Assembly: GCF_034119865.1 (NCBI RefSeq)
Contig: NZ_CP139421.1
Coordinates: 434,001-498,000, forward strand
Length of the DNA: 64,000 nt
DNA from: Algoriphagus sp. NG3
Lineage (GTDB): Bacteria > Bacteroidota > Bacteroidia > Cytophagales > Cyclobacteriaceae
Direction: 5' to 3'
Part shown: piece after piece, positions 1-9,242 of the stretch
Layout: the number at the start of each line of letters is the position of its first letter
Numbering within the stretch: position 1 is the first letter of the stretch
Position numbers and translations under genes: made by a program
Notes under the pieces: generated by a model
Seen by the model: the letters and a program-made list of their open reading frames with translations, nothing else
Database searches by the model: none
Told to the model about the DNA's origin: nothing

Positions 1-103
1 CATCATATAGGTTTTTGTCGGGGTCTCCGAAATGGATTTTCTTTAGCTTCCTGGCTTGCCATAGCAGCCTGACTTCTAACCTAAGGATTTTTGTTTTAAT
101 CAC
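1..103 (-). CDS. 5' end of an unidentified gene, cut by the window edge
   Basis: A reading frame opens with GTG at 103 and stays open to the left edge (34 codons). Its start overlaps the last codons and stop of the thioesterase gene in the string GTGATTAA, the usual sign of translational coupling. The visible residues are basic and amphipathic (Ile-Lys-Thr-Lys at the start, later a GDPDKN segment), too short to assign a family. Other frames in this stretch give only very short peptides. It is probably the third gene of the mltG-thioesterase operon. Confidence 0.5.
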   Translation of the reverse strand, partial: MIKTKILRLEVRLLWQARKLKKIHFGDPDKNLYD

Positions 104-521
104 TTTGTCCTACATCTTGAAAATACCCTTCCAATAAAGCTAATAAATTATGTGGAGGTCTGGTGGGACGATGACTGTCTTTTTTGAGGAAGGTGAGAAT
201 AGTCCAGCCTTCAGTGATCAGTTCCCCCAGTTCATTATAGACCTCATATTCAAATCGGATCCGGGCTCCGGGCAGTGAGGGAATCCGGGTCTTGATGGTG
301 AGCAGTTCATCGTATTTGCCCGGTTTTATATAGCGGAAATGACTTTCCAGTACGGGCATCATCACTCCTTCTTCCTCCATTTCCCGGTAGGAAAAACCTA
401 CACTACGCATCGCTTCTACTCTGGCCACTTCGAAATACATCGCATAGTTTCCATAGTAGACATAGCTCATCTGGTCTGTCTCTGCGTACCTCACTCTGAT
501 TTGCGTCTGGGCAGTGTACAT
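96..521 (-). CDS. acyl-CoA thioesterase, YbgC/FadM-type hotdog fold
   Basis: 141 residues, the full length of the single-domain hotdog thioesterases. The catalytic segment is RYAETDQMSYVYYGNY at residues 11-26; Asp16 is the expected catalytic aspartate, and the histidine of the proteobacterial motif is Tyr23 here, which I believe is common in Bacteroidota members. Such enzymes hydrolyse short or aromatic acyl-CoA thioesters in the cytoplasm; the true substrate cannot be read from sequence. The ATG at 521 lies one base after the mltG stop, so both belong to one minus-strand operon, and the 3' end overlaps a GTG-started gene leaving the window. Confidence 0.85.
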   Translation of the reverse strand: MYTAQTQIRVRYAETDQMSYVYYGNYAMYFEVARVEAMRSVGFSYREMEEEGVMMPVLESHFRYIKPGKYDELLTIKTRIPSLPGARIRFEYEVYNELGELITEGWTILTFLKKDSHRPTRPPHNLLALLEGYFQDVGQSD

Positions 522-522
522 A

Positions 523-1566
523 TTAATAGATTTTTGCAGCGTTCAGGGCTGCCTGGTATCTCCGGGCATTGGCAGTATGTTGGGCAAGCGTGACCGCAAA
601 GGCATGATATCCGGAAAAATCCTCCTTAGCACAGAAGTAGAGGTAGTCGTGACTTTCCGCATTGAGCACAGCGTCCAGCGAGTTGATGTCTGGAAGATTG
701 ATCGGGCCAGGAGGAAGGCCTGCATACATATAAGTGTTGTAAGGGCTGTCGGTTTCTTTATGGATGTTAAGAACACGCTTCAGTTCGAAATCACCTAGTG
801 CGAATACTAAAGTTGGGTCTGCCTGTAGCGGCATGTTCAGCCTTAGTCTATTAAGATAGACCCCTGCGATTTTCGGACGCTCATCCGCTTTTTGGCTTTC
901 CGCCTGCACAATACTGGCCAGGGTACTTATTTCTTTTGGATTTAGGCCAAGCAAACTTGCTTTCTGTTTTCTGGTGTCTGTCCAGAAGCTGTTATATTCC
1001 CTATACATGCGGTCAAAAAGCGCCTCAGGGCTTGTGTTCCACCACAGTTCATAGGTATTGGGGATGAACATGCTCATGATAGTCTCTTCCTCAAAATCAA
1101 ATTTCCGTATATAGACAGAATCTTGGATCATGTTTAGAAACTGATCGTTGGTGATTTCCAGGTTGGCTGTGATCTTTTCTGCCAGATCTTCCTTAGTTCT
1201 TACATTGTTAAAAGTAATGCGTACAGGGGTCTGTCTGCCTGAGCGCAGAAGTTTGACCAGTTCGAGATTGGTCATCTTCGGAGTGACGGTATAGAGTCCA
1301 GGTTTTACACCTTCCTGATAGTCGAGGATTTTTGCCACGAAGCTAAAGCTTACCAGATCATTGACAACTTGATCATCGTATAGCCTGTTTGCGACAGTCT
1401 TGTACGTATCATTGCTTCCTATCTTCAGCATGTATTTCTGGTCAGAGTCTATCAGCGCATTTGGGCTGAAAAATACCTGATAGAAATAAAAACTCATGGA
1501 TATTGCGATCACTGAGACTGCAATGATCGCTACGAGGTAGATGTTTTTTCTTTTATCGCTTTGCAT
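523..1566 (-). CDS. mltG: endolytic murein transglycosylase MltG
   Basis: 347 residues, normal for MltG (YceG-like). One N-terminal membrane segment spans about residues 9-31. The C-terminal two thirds carry the YceG-like fold with the signature ASIVQAESQK; Glu223 is the expected catalytic glutamate. MltG cleaves nascent glycan strands at the inner membrane and so sets the reducing ends of new peptidoglycan. The ATG at 1566 is separated by about 85 bp from the divergent NUDIX gene, so promoters for both directions must lie in that gap. It is the first gene of a tightly packed minus-strand operon with the thioesterase. Confidence 0.93.
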   Translation of the reverse strand: MQSDKRKNIYLVAIIAVSVIAISMSFYFYQVFFSPNALIDSDQKYMLKIGSNDTYKTVANRLYDDQVVNDLVSFSFVAKILDYQEGVKPGLYTVTPKMTNLELVKLLRSGRQTPVRITFNNVRTKEDLAEKITANLEITNDQFLNMIQDSVYIRKFDFEEETIMSMFIPNTYELWWNTSPEALFDRMYREYNSFWTDTRKQKASLLGLNPKEISTLASIVQAESQKADERPKIAGVYLNRLRLNMPLQADPTLVFALGDFELKRVLNIHKETDSPYNTYMYAGLPPGPINLPDINSLDAVLNAESHDYLYFCAKEDFSGYHAFAVTLAQHTANARRYQAALNAAKIY

Positions 1567-1650
1567 ACAAAGGGCAAAAATAGGGAAAATCTATCTTGGA
1601 GTTTGTGCCGGAGGGAAGTGAATGATACCTTTCTGGCAAAAAAAAATCCC

Positions 1651-2085
1651 ATGGAGAAAATTTTCGTCACCTGTGCGCTGCTCTTCTCTGACCAAAAAGT
1701 GCTTTGTGCCCAGCGATCGGCGACTATGCCTCTTCCAGGTTTATGGGAATTTCCTGGCGGGAAAATTGAAGTGGGAGAAAGTGCCGAAGAATGCCTAGCC
1801 CGGGAGATCCTTGAGGAATTGGGCATAAACATTACTGTCATCCAGGCCATGCCTGCCTCGGAGTATTCTTATAAGTCTGGAGTCATGATCCATCTGCTTC
1901 CGTTTATCTGTAATTGGGATGAGGGTGAGCTTAGGCTGATTGAGCACCAGGCTGCCCGATGGTTAAGAAAAGAGGAGCTGAAGACTGTAAATTGGGCTCC
2001 GGCGGATATACCTATAGTGCAAGACCTGATGGATAAATGGAACATTATTCAAAAACAACTAGTTGATTATACCAAAGAAACTTAA
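1651..2085 (+). CDS. NUDIX hydrolase, MutT-like (deoxy)nucleotide pyrophosphohydrolase
   Basis: 144 residues from the ATG at 1651. An upstream in-frame start at 1561 exists, but its 30 extra residues do not resemble the family and overlap the mltG start. The Nudix box is complete: Gly37, Glu43, Arg51-Glu52, Glu55-Glu56 and Gly58, preceded by LWEFPGGK. Close relatives of this short MutT/CTP-pyrophosphohydrolase type cleanse oxidised or modified nucleoside triphosphates. The gene ends 3 bp before the threonylcarbamoyl-AMP synthase gene, so the two are likely co-transcribed. Confidence 0.88.
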   Translation: MEKIFVTCALLFSDQKVLCAQRSATMPLPGLWEFPGGKIEVGESAEECLAREILEELGINITVIQAMPASEYSYKSGVMIHLLPFICNWDEGELRLIEHQAARWLRKEELKTVNWAPADIPIVQDLMDKWNIIQKQLVDYTKET

Positions 2086-2088
2086 GAT

Positions 2089-2718
2089 ATGCCTGCCGAA
2101 TTGATCCGATTATATGAGGAAAACCCAGACCAGGACAAGGTCAGAAAAATCGCCGCTACGCTTCGGGATGGGGGAGTGGTGATCTACCCTACTGATACCG
2201 TTTATGGAATGGGCTGTGATATTATGAACTTACGTGCTGTAGAGCGTATATGTAAAATCAAGGGAATCAATCCCAAAAAGCATAACTTCTCTATTATTTG
2301 TGCAGACCTGAGTAATATTTCTCAGTTTACCAAGGTGATCAGTAAGCCTGTTTTTAAGATGATGAAAAAAGGCTTGCCGGGGCCCTTTACATTTATTTTG
2401 GAAGCAAGTAATCAGGTTCCGAAGATTTTGCATAGCAAGAAGAAAACCCTGGGAATCAGGGTTCCTGATCATAATGTGCCGAGGATGTTAGTGGAAGAAT
2501 TGGGGCATCCCATACTCACCACTTCCATCAATGACGAGGATGAGGTGGTAGAATACAGCACGGATCCGGAGTTGATTTTTGAAAAATACCAGCATCTCGT
2601 TGATGTGGTGATAGATGGGGGATATGGGCAGAATATCGCTTCTACCGTATTGGATTGCACGGGATATGAAGTAGAAGTGCTGAGAGAAGGATTGGGCAAA
2701 CTGGAGGATTTGGAATAA
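2089..2718 (+). CDS. L-threonylcarbamoyladenylate synthase (YrdC/Sua5 domain)
   Basis: 209 residues forming a single YrdC domain. The protein has the typical GGVVIYPTDTVYGMGCD opening near residue 28, the KxxNxxxFSIICADLS segment, and a PGPFTFIL stretch. It makes threonylcarbamoyl-AMP from threonine, bicarbonate and ATP, the first step of t6A37 tRNA modification. It lacks the extra C-terminal Sua5 domain, so it is of the short TsaC/YwlC-like type. It sits between the NUDIX gene (3 bp gap) and the WbqC-like gene (4 bp gap) in one operon. Confidence 0.9.
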   Translation: MPAELIRLYEENPDQDKVRKIAATLRDGGVVIYPTDTVYGMGCDIMNLRAVERICKIKGINPKKHNFSIICADLSNISQFTKVISKPVFKMMKKGLPGPFTFILEASNQVPKILHSKKKTLGIRVPDHNVPRMLVEELGHPILTTSINDEDEVVEYSTDPELIFEKYQHLVDVVIDGGYGQNIASTVLDCTGYEVEVLREGLGKLEDLE

Positions 2719-2722
2719 TCAC

Positions 2723-3349
2723 ATGGCAAAAATCATTGCAGTGGATCTGCACTATTTCCCAAACCTGGAATTTTTTGCGGCTATATCGGGGTCAGATGAG
2801 CTCCTGTTTTTCCCGGAAGAAATTTATCAAAGACAATCTTTTTTCAACCGGGTTCAAATACGGCTTGCCAACAAGGTGGGGGCACTGAGTGTGCCGATCA
2901 AAGGCAGGCGACCTAGACTTTCTCTGAAAGATATCAAGATCGATTATTCTCAAAACTGGTTGAATACACATGTAAGAAGTATTCAGAGTGCTTACGGAAA
3001 AGCACCTTTTTACGAATATTATTTCCCTTATTTTGAACAGGTGTTTCAGAAAAAACCAGAGAGTTTGTGGGAACTGAACTGGGAGATACTGACAATATGT
3101 CTCAGTCTCTTGCGGATGCCTGCCAAGATGCGGGTGTTTGACAGCAGTGTGGAGGATCCTTGGTCTGAGGATATAAGGGGGCAACTGGTGCCCTCAGTGC
3201 CTTTTTCAGAGCGGGGTTATTACAATGCATCACCTTATTTCCAACTTTTTGGCTTAGACTTTGAGCCTAATCTGAGTATTCTGGATTTATTGTTTTGTGA
3301 AGGGCCGGCAGCTAAGGAAATAGTCTTAAAGTCTGTAAAAAAACAGTGA
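2723..3349 (+). CDS. WbqC-like family protein
   Basis: 208 residues with the WbqC family pattern: an N-terminal DLHYFPNLEFFA segment, then FNRVQIRLANKVGALSVPI and a SAYGKAPFYEYYFP stretch. Members were first noted in O-antigen loci, but in Bacteroidota they are common single housekeeping genes of unknown reaction. Nothing in this context links it to polysaccharide synthesis. It is the last of three tightly spaced genes; about 80 bp then separate it from clpC, which probably has its own promoter. Confidence 0.85.
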   Translation: MAKIIAVDLHYFPNLEFFAAISGSDELLFFPEEIYQRQSFFNRVQIRLANKVGALSVPIKGRRPRLSLKDIKIDYSQNWLNTHVRSIQSAYGKAPFYEYYFPYFEQVFQKKPESLWELNWEILTICLSLLRMPAKMRVFDSSVEDPWSEDIRGQLVPSVPFSERGYYNASPYFQLFGLDFEPNLSILDLLFCEGPAAKEIVLKSVKKQ

Positions 3350-3429
3350 ACAATCTACAAAAGGATTGTGTTTTCAAAACAAATTCGGTAACATACGTAC
3401 AGGATTATTAAACAATCATAAGGAATTCA

Positions 3430-5958
3430 ATGGAAGCAAAATTTTCGAACAGAGTCAAAGAGGTGATCTCTCTTAGCCGCGAAGAAGCACTTCGCCTGGG
3501 ACATGATTACATTGGCACAGAGCACCTCTTACTGGGGATGATTCGCGAGGGTGAAGGTGTTGCTGTTTCCATTCTTAAGAAATTGGGAGTGCCAATGGAT
3601 GAGTTGCGTAATGCGATAGAACGTGCTGTAAAGGGCACAGCAAATCACAACGTAAAAAATATGGCAAATATCCCTCTGACCAGACAGTCAGAGAAGGTGT
3701 TGAAAATCACGTATTTAGAGGCTAAAATATTTAAAAGTCAATTGATCGGGACGGAGCATCTGCTTCTTTCTATATTAAGGGATGAAGACAATATCGCCAC
3801 TCAGATACTCAACAAATTTGAAATCAATTACGATTCGGTAAAGGAGATGCTGGAAATGTCATCGGATAGTTCCCCTCGCTCACGAGCAGAGGCTGAGGAT
3901 GGAGATGACGACGGTTCCAAGCTTTTCGGTTCTTCCAGTGGAAGCTCTGGGGCATCCAAGCCTGGAGCTGAGAAATCAAGAACGCCTGTATTGGATAATT
4001 TCGGCAGAGACCTGACCAAAATGGCTGAGGATGATAAGCTGGATCCTATCATCGGCCGGGAGAAGGAAATCGAACGGGTAGCCCAGATACTTTCAAGAAG
4101 AAAGAAAAACAATCCGATCTTGATCGGTGAGCCTGGAGTGGGTAAGACAGCTATAGCCGAGGGCTTGGCGCTTAGGATTATCCAGAAGAAGGTGTCTCGA
4201 GTATTGTTCAACAAACGGGTAGTGACCCTGGATCTGGCTTCATTAGTAGCCGGCACCAAATACAGAGGGCAGTTTGAAGAGAGAATGAAAGCCGTGATGA
4301 ATGAACTGGAGAAATCACCAAATGTGATCCTTTTCATAGATGAGCTTCATACAATAGTAGGTGCAGGCGGAGCTTCGGGGTCACTTGATGCTTCCAATAT
4401 GTTCAAGCCGGCATTGGCTCGCGGAGAAATCCAATGCATAGGTGCTACCACGTTGGATGAGTATCGCCAATATATTGAGAAAGATGGGGCTTTAGCAAGA
4501 AGATTTCAGATGGTGATGGTAGATGCCACCACTCCTGAAGAAACTGTCCAGATCCTTAATAACATTAAAGACAAGTACGAGGATCACCACAATGTCAACT
4601 ATACCGACGAGGCTATTGTTGCTTGTGTGAAACTTTCTGACCGATATATTTCTGACCGATTCCTACCGGATAAAGCCATAGATATTTTGGACGAAGCGGG
4701 AGCCAGAGTCCATATCAACAATATCCATGTGCCGGAAGAGATTCTGAAACTAGAAGCTGAGGTGGAAGATATCAAGACGGAGAAAAACCGGGTGGTGAAA
4801 TCCCAGAAATACGAGGAAGCAGCTCAACTTAGAGATAAAGAGAAAAAGTTACTTGAGCAACTGGAAACAGCTAAAAACAAGTGGGAAGAAGAGAGCAAAT
4901 CCAAGAGATATACGGTAGATGAAGATCATGTAGCAGAAGTAATTGCTATGATGACCGGCGTACCTGCGAAGAGAATAGCGCAGAACGAAGGTGTGAAATT
5001 GCTGGGTATGAATACTGAACTTTCGGGTAAAGTAATCGGACAGGATGAGGCTATCAAGAAGCTGACGAAGGCTATCCAAAGAACCCGAGTTGGACTGAAA
5101 GATCCTAAAAAGCCGATAGGTTCCTTTATTTTCTTGGGTCCTACAGGTGTCGGTAAGACGGAGTTGGCCAAAATGCTGGCAACTTACCTATTCGACAAAG
5201 ATGATTCTCTGATCAGAATAGATATGTCTGAGTATATGGAGAAATTCTCCGTATCCAGATTGGTAGGAGCGCCTCCGGGCTACGTCGGGTATGAAGAAGG
5301 TGGACAGTTGACTGAGAAAGTCAGAAGAAAACCATACTCTGTAGTCTTGCTGGATGAGATAGAAAAAGCTCATCCGGATGTGTTCAACATTCTCCTCCAG
5401 GTCTTGGATGATGGTATATTGACTGATGGATTGGGAAGAAAAGTGGATTTTAGAAACACGATCATCATCATGACTTCGAATATTGGAGTCCGTGATTTGA
5501 AGGATTTCGGTGCAGGGATTGGTTTTGCCAGTCAGGCCAAATCTGACAATATGGATGAAGTGATGAAATCGACCATTCAGTCCGCTTTGAAGAAAGCATT
5601 CAGTCCTGAATTCTTAAATAGACTGGACGATGTGGTTGTCTTCAATTCTCTTACTAGAGAACATATCTTCAAGATAATAGACATCAGTTTGGGTAAGTTG
5701 TTTTCCAGAATCACAGATCTGGGTTATAAGATAGAACTTACCGAAAAGGCAAAGGAATTCTTGGCTGAGAAGGGATATGACCAGCAATATGGCGCAAGAC
5801 CATTGAACAGAGCTATCCAGAAATATCTGGAGGATGCGATTGCTGAGGAAATCCTTAAAGGAGATCTTTCTGAGGGTGATGTGATCACTGCAGATTATGC
5901 CGGAGAAGGCACGGAATTGACTATCGCTGTAAGAAAGAAAGAAAAGGCTGAAGAGTAA
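3430..5958 (+). CDS. clpC: ATP-dependent Clp protease ATP-binding subunit ClpC
   Basis: 842 residues, full-length. Two Clp-N repeats cover about residues 1-145, followed by an acidic, Ser/Gly-rich linker (about 150-180). The first AAA+ module has Walker A GEPGVGKT at 233-240 and an LFIDELHT Walker B. A UVR-type coiled segment (about 445-480) identifies it as ClpC rather than ClpB. The second AAA+ module has Walker A GPTGVGKT at 570-577 and a C-terminal D2-small domain. It unfolds substrates for ClpP in the cytoplasm. No mcsA/mcsB/ctsR genes are adjacent. A strong intrinsic terminator follows 23 bp after the stop. Confidence 0.96.
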   Translation: MEAKFSNRVKEVISLSREEALRLGHDYIGTEHLLLGMIREGEGVAVSILKKLGVPMDELRNAIERAVKGTANHNVKNMANIPLTRQSEKVLKITYLEAKIFKSQLIGTEHLLLSILRDEDNIATQILNKFEINYDSVKEMLEMSSDSSPRSRAEAEDGDDDGSKLFGSSSGSSGASKPGAEKSRTPVLDNFGRDLTKMAEDDKLDPIIGREKEIERVAQILSRRKKNNPILIGEPGVGKTAIAEGLALRIIQKKVSRVLFNKRVVTLDLASLVAGTKYRGQFEERMKAVMNELEKSPNVILFIDELHTIVGAGGASGSLDASNMFKPALARGEIQCIGATTLDEYRQYIEKDGALARRFQMVMVDATTPEETVQILNNIKDKYEDHHNVNYTDEAIVACVKLSDRYISDRFLPDKAIDILDEAGARVHINNIHVPEEILKLEAEVEDIKTEKNRVVKSQKYEEAAQLRDKEKKLLEQLETAKNKWEEESKSKRYTVDEDHVAEVIAMMTGVPAKRIAQNEGVKLLGMNTELSGKVIGQDEAIKKLTKAIQRTRVGLKDPKKPIGSFIFLGPTGVGKTELAKMLATYLFDKDDSLIRIDMSEYMEKFSVSRLVGAPPGYVGYEEGGQLTEKVRRKPYSVVLLDEIEKAHPDVFNILLQVLDDGILTDGLGRKVDFRNTIIIMTSNIGVRDLKDFGAGIGFASQAKSDNMDEVMKSTIQSALKKAFSPEFLNRLDDVVVFNSLTREHIFKIIDISLGKLFSRITDLGYKIELTEKAKEFLAEKGYDQQYGARPLNRAIQKYLEDAIAEEILKGDLSEGDVITADYAGEGTELTIAVRKKEKAEE

Positions 5959-5981
5959 AAAGTTAGCTGAACTAGTTGAAG

Positions 5982-6011
5982 GCCCCAGACTTTGAGTTTG
6001 GGGCTTTTTTT
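5982..6011 (+). terminator. intrinsic terminator of clpC
   Basis: A 10-bp stem (GCCCCAGACT with AGTTTGGGGC, one G-U pair) closes a TTG loop and is followed by seven T residues. It lies 23 bp downstream of the clpC stop codon on the same strand. Confidence 0.9.
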
Positions 6012-6276
6012 ATGCAAAAGCCAAAGAGAGTCCCAAGAATGCCAAAGGCATTCACTGTATCAACCCCGAATACGGCAAAGCAAAATTCGGGGTGTAAGAT
6101 AGATTTGAGATCCTAGAGTGCCAACGGCACGAGCAGTACTAAAGAGCATGTGGATTTTAATACCGATCGTGCCTTTGGCACTCCCTTGCCACTAATGCCT
6201 TGTAAACCCAGAATTGCATTCTGGGCATTTACCGGTCTTGCCTTTGGCAAGATTAACCACCAGCACCGGAGGAAGT
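6012..6276. repeat. cluster of short palindromes between clpC and the YiiX-like gene
   Basis: 265 bp without a gene hold at least five separate short inverted repeats: GAATGCCAAAGGCATTC (about 6037-6053), CCCCGAAT...ATTCGGGG, AGTGCCAACGGCAC with a matching GTGCCTTTGGCACT further on, CCCAGAATTGCATTCTGGG, and CTTGCCTTTGGCAAG near 6239-6253. Most share a GCC...GGC core. They look like dispersed intergenic palindromes of this genome, not protein-coding sequence. Confidence 0.6.
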
Positions 6277-6939
6277 TTATTTTTGAAAGTCATAAACCAT
6301 CTCTATAGCCGCATCCTGTGACATTCCCCCTGGATTAAGCCCTGGCATCCCTTCTGGAATGGCTTTGCCAAGCTTGGCATAGTAAGTTTCCCAAATCGGA
6401 AAAAACTCTTTAGAATCCGGGTCTTTAAATGTCATTGGGGGTGTTTCGAATACCGGCTCTCCCTTATTTGCATGTTGAAGTGATAGGTGTATGAGTTCTG
6501 AACAGTAGTAGGAGTCATTGAGTAAGTCAAATTCCGAGTCGTAGGGTTTTCCAAGAAGTTTTTTGGCTTCTTGCAATGCGGTAGGAATGAGATGCTGGTA
6601 TTCAGGTTTTAATCTTCCCACCATCACTTTCGGCTTGCCATCGGTATCCAGATGACGGGTAAGAAAACTGTCAAGAGGAGTTTTTGATACGCCTTTTGAG
6701 ATAGCCTCCAGTATATACCATTTATTGTTTTCCAAGAGGAGAAATCCATTATGGGAGAAATCCCTTCCATCATATCCTGATGTCACTGCACGTATTGCAT
6801 CGCAGAAATCACCACAATCTCCGTCCTGAAAGAGGATGTCTCCTTCCTGCCATAGAAACTCATCCTTAGATTGGCAGGAAAGTAGGATGTTGAGCGAATA
6901 GGTTAATAAAATTATATGGAGAAAACGCTTAAAAACCAT
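6277..6939 (-). CDS. YiiX/YebB-like NlpC/P60-family lipoprotein
   Basis: 220 residues. A signal peptide ends in the lipobox LLSC with Cys22. The mature part matches the permuted NlpC/P60 (YiiX-like) papain-type amidases: GDILFQDGD near residue 33, His63 in FSHNGFLL, and a later Cys146 in SYYCSELI as the likely nucleophile. Family members are thought to cleave peptide or amide bonds in cell-wall fragments or lipids; the real substrate is unknown. It lies 5 bp downstream of a small membrane-protein gene on the same strand, so the two form an operon. Confidence 0.8.
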   Translation of the reverse strand: MVFKRFLHIILLTYSLNILLSCQSKDEFLWQEGDILFQDGDCGDFCDAIRAVTSGYDGRDFSHNGFLLLENNKWYILEAISKGVSKTPLDSFLTRHLDTDGKPKVMVGRLKPEYQHLIPTALQEAKKLLGKPYDSEFDLLNDSYYCSELIHLSLQHANKGEPVFETPPMTFKDPDSKEFFPIWETYYAKLGKAIPEGMPGLNPGGMSQDAAIEMVYDFQK

Positions 6940-6944
6940 TTGTA

Positions 6945-7232
6945 TTAAATAGACAGGATAAAAAACATAAGACTCACTCCCAGGATCAAAATCATCTTTT
7001 TGGCTTTTTCCTTTATCTCAGGGGTTAGTTTTCGCTTACGGATCACCAGTACTGCCAGGCTCAGGCCAACTAATTGCAAGGCCATGCCGACGCCGTTTAA
7101 GGGGCCCATGGGCGCTTCAAGTATGCTGAAGTAAGTATTGGCAAGCGCAAGTAAGCACAGTACTATGCCGGTTATCCCAAATAAGAAAGCACGTTGAAGT
7201 AGTGTCTTTTCTGAATGCTCAGTCCATTTCAT
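6945..7232 (-). CDS. small membrane protein, three predicted transmembrane segments
   Basis: 95 residues with hydrophobic segments at about 13-33, 44-62 and 76-94, separated by a basic stretch (IRKRKLTPEIKEKAKK). I do not recognise a family. The short spacing to the YiiX-like lipoprotein gene downstream suggests joint expression. About 70 bp separate it from the PolX-like gene on the same strand. Confidence 0.7.
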   Translation of the reverse strand: MKWTEHSEKTLLQRAFLFGITGIVLCLLALANTYFSILEAPMGPLNGVGMALQLVGLSLAVLVIRKRKLTPEIKEKAKKMILILGVSLMFFILSI

Positions 7233-7303
7233 TATATCTACAGCTAGTATCAGGGGGCAAGATACAAGAGATCTGTCTGCCTGTCCACTTATGGCGGTTG
7301 CTT

Positions 7304-9016
7304 TTATTTTTTGCTCTTTATTTTCTCCAGTCGTGTATCAAAGTACTTACTTATTTCATCCACGTTCATTGCGTTTAGGGTCATCTCGGCGGTAAGTCCT
7401 CCTTTTCTTCCAACCAATACACCATATTTCATGTCTGCATATCCGTCCATTTCGTGGGCGTCGGGATTGATGGAAAGCATCACGCCCTGATCTATGGCAT
7501 ACCGAACCCACCTCCAATCCAGATCCAGTCTCCAGGGATTTGCGTTGATTTCTATGACCACATTATTGGCCGCACAGGCATCTATAATAGCTTTGTGGTT
7601 AATAGGGTAGCCTTGACGACGAAGCAGTAATCTACCCGTGGGATGTCCCAGGATAGTGGTGTAAGGATTCTCTATTGCTGTGATCAATCGGGATGTGGCC
7701 CGTTTGATGTCCATGTTTAGAATAGAGTGTATAGAGGATACAATAAAGTCAAAACTCGCCAGCACATCCGCTTCGTAATCAAGTTTCCCATCTGAAAGAA
7801 TATCGCTTTCTATCCCTTTGAAAATCCGGAAAGGAGCCATTTCCTTGTTCAATGCGTCTATTTCCTGATGCTGTTTGACGATTTGATCTTCTGTCAGTCC
7901 TCCTGCGTAAAAAGCCGTTTTACTGTGATCAGAGATTCCCAGGTATCCATAGCCCAGTTCTCTGCAATATTCAGCCATTTGCCTCAGACTATGCTTGCCG
8001 TCACTGTAGGTGGAGTGGTTGTGAAGTATTCCTTTCAGGTCTTTATCGGTCAGTAATTCAGGGATTTTGTTCTCCTTAGCCAGCTCGATTTCCCCAAATC
8101 CCTCCCGCATCTCAGCAGGGATAAACTGAAGCTTATTGGTGCTGAAAAATTCCTCCTCGCTGGTGTAATCTTTCTTGAGTAACTTTTTGGCCACACTTTC
8201 TTGCCCATCTACTAAGGATTCAAGGTGCAATGGCGCAGCAGTAAGGGAAAGTTTCTTCCATAGATAATCTTCGTCGGAGCAAAAATGAACGCTGATCCTT
8301 AAATCGATTTCTTTCAGGTTGCCACGCAGTACCCTGGGGCCTGATTCGCGTAGATTCCATGTTATGGAATCCATCGACTTGACATTGGATTTTACAGAAG
8401 CTAAATCATTCCCCGCAATAAGGAACTCGGCTTCCGTGATGATTTCCATTTTTCTGGCAAAATCCCCTACAATTTCCAAAATGGCTTCTGGTGTTAGAGC
8501 TTTAAAAGTTGCTTCCAGCTGATAGATCATCGGTGAGATGTCGGCATAGAGCCACTTACCCGAATTGGATGCTGTAAATTCCAGATTTTCTATGATTGTA
8601 TTCTGGGTTTTTTCGCCGAATCCCTTGATTTTGGCCACTTTTCCCGCTTGGCAAGCTTCCATCAATTCATGGGTGGACGTAATGCCTAATTCATTCCAGA
8701 GTATTTTTATTTTTTTTGGCCCCAAGCCCTTGATCTGAAGCACTTCCAGGATTCCCTCAGGCGTTTTTGCCAGCAATTCCTCCAGCATGGGAAAGGTATC
8801 CGTCTCCTTCAGCTGCTGTATTGCTTCCAGCATGCTTTTCCCAACTCCCTGTATTGCGGCAAGTTCTTGCTCACTAAGCATCATAATGTCCTGATCCCCC
8901 CGTTCCAAGGTGATTAGCGCATTTTGATAGCTTCGGATTTTAAAGGGGTTTTCATCGTGAAGTTCCATCAGCTGTATGCTGAGTTTTATCTTTTTGAGAA
9001 GCGTCTTATGATCCAA
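7304..9016 (-). CDS. DNA polymerase X-family/PHP protein with degenerate polymerase site
   Basis: 570 residues if read from a TTG at 9016, which gives the family opening MDHKTLLKK...ELHDENPFKIRSYQNA; another TTG at 9049 would add 11 residues and there is no ATG in frame before the conserved region. Helix-hairpin-helix repeats lie at about 50-145. The nucleotidyltransferase region (about 150-300) lacks the usual Gly-Ser and Asp-x-Asp pair: the aligned residues read GD at 184-185 and E-A-E at 195-197, while the third aspartate (IDLR, Asp238) remains. The C-terminal PHP domain (about 330-560) is intact, with HNHS, ISDHS, KGIESDI, SSIHS, GHP and NPDAH metal motifs. It probably acts as a PHP exonuclease/phosphoesterase in DNA repair, not as a polymerase. 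Confidence 0.85.
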   Translation of the reverse strand: MDHKTLLKKIKLSIQLMELHDENPFKIRSYQNALITLERGDQDIMMLSEQELAAIQGVGKSMLEAIQQLKETDTFPMLEELLAKTPEGILEVLQIKGLGPKKIKILWNELGITSTHELMEACQAGKVAKIKGFGEKTQNTIIENLEFTASNSGKWLYADISPMIYQLEATFKALTPEAILEIVGDFARKMEIITEAEFLIAGNDLASVKSNVKSMDSITWNLRESGPRVLRGNLKEIDLRISVHFCSDEDYLWKKLSLTAAPLHLESLVDGQESVAKKLLKKDYTSEEEFFSTNKLQFIPAEMREGFGEIELAKENKIPELLTDKDLKGILHNHSTYSDGKHSLRQMAEYCRELGYGYLGISDHSKTAFYAGGLTEDQIVKQHQEIDALNKEMAPFRIFKGIESDILSDGKLDYEADVLASFDFIVSSIHSILNMDIKRATSRLITAIENPYTTILGHPTGRLLLRRQGYPINHKAIIDACAANNVVIEINANPWRLDLDWRWVRYAIDQGVMLSINPDAHEMDGYADMKYGVLVGRKGGLTAEMTLNAMNVDEISKYFDTRLEKIKSKK

Positions 9017-9242
9017 AATTCCTATGGTTATGTGTATGAATTCAGACAAATGTCTTGAAATTATGTTTCAATTTAAGGCACTATGACTTAACTTAAAATT
9101 GAAATCCGATTTTCAATTTACTGAGGGAGGTTAATGCATTGGATAGGAGTGGCATTCATTCTCTTTCTTGGGTTTTTGATTCGGGAGATTGTATTTACCT
9201 TTTGTGAATCGTTTGCGTATTTAATCTATAATCTATTAACAT

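Noticed and set aside
3828..4337. 169-codon minus-strand frame inside clpC
   Set aside because: It is the antisense of the highly conserved ClpC D1 region; long antisense frames arise there from codon bias.
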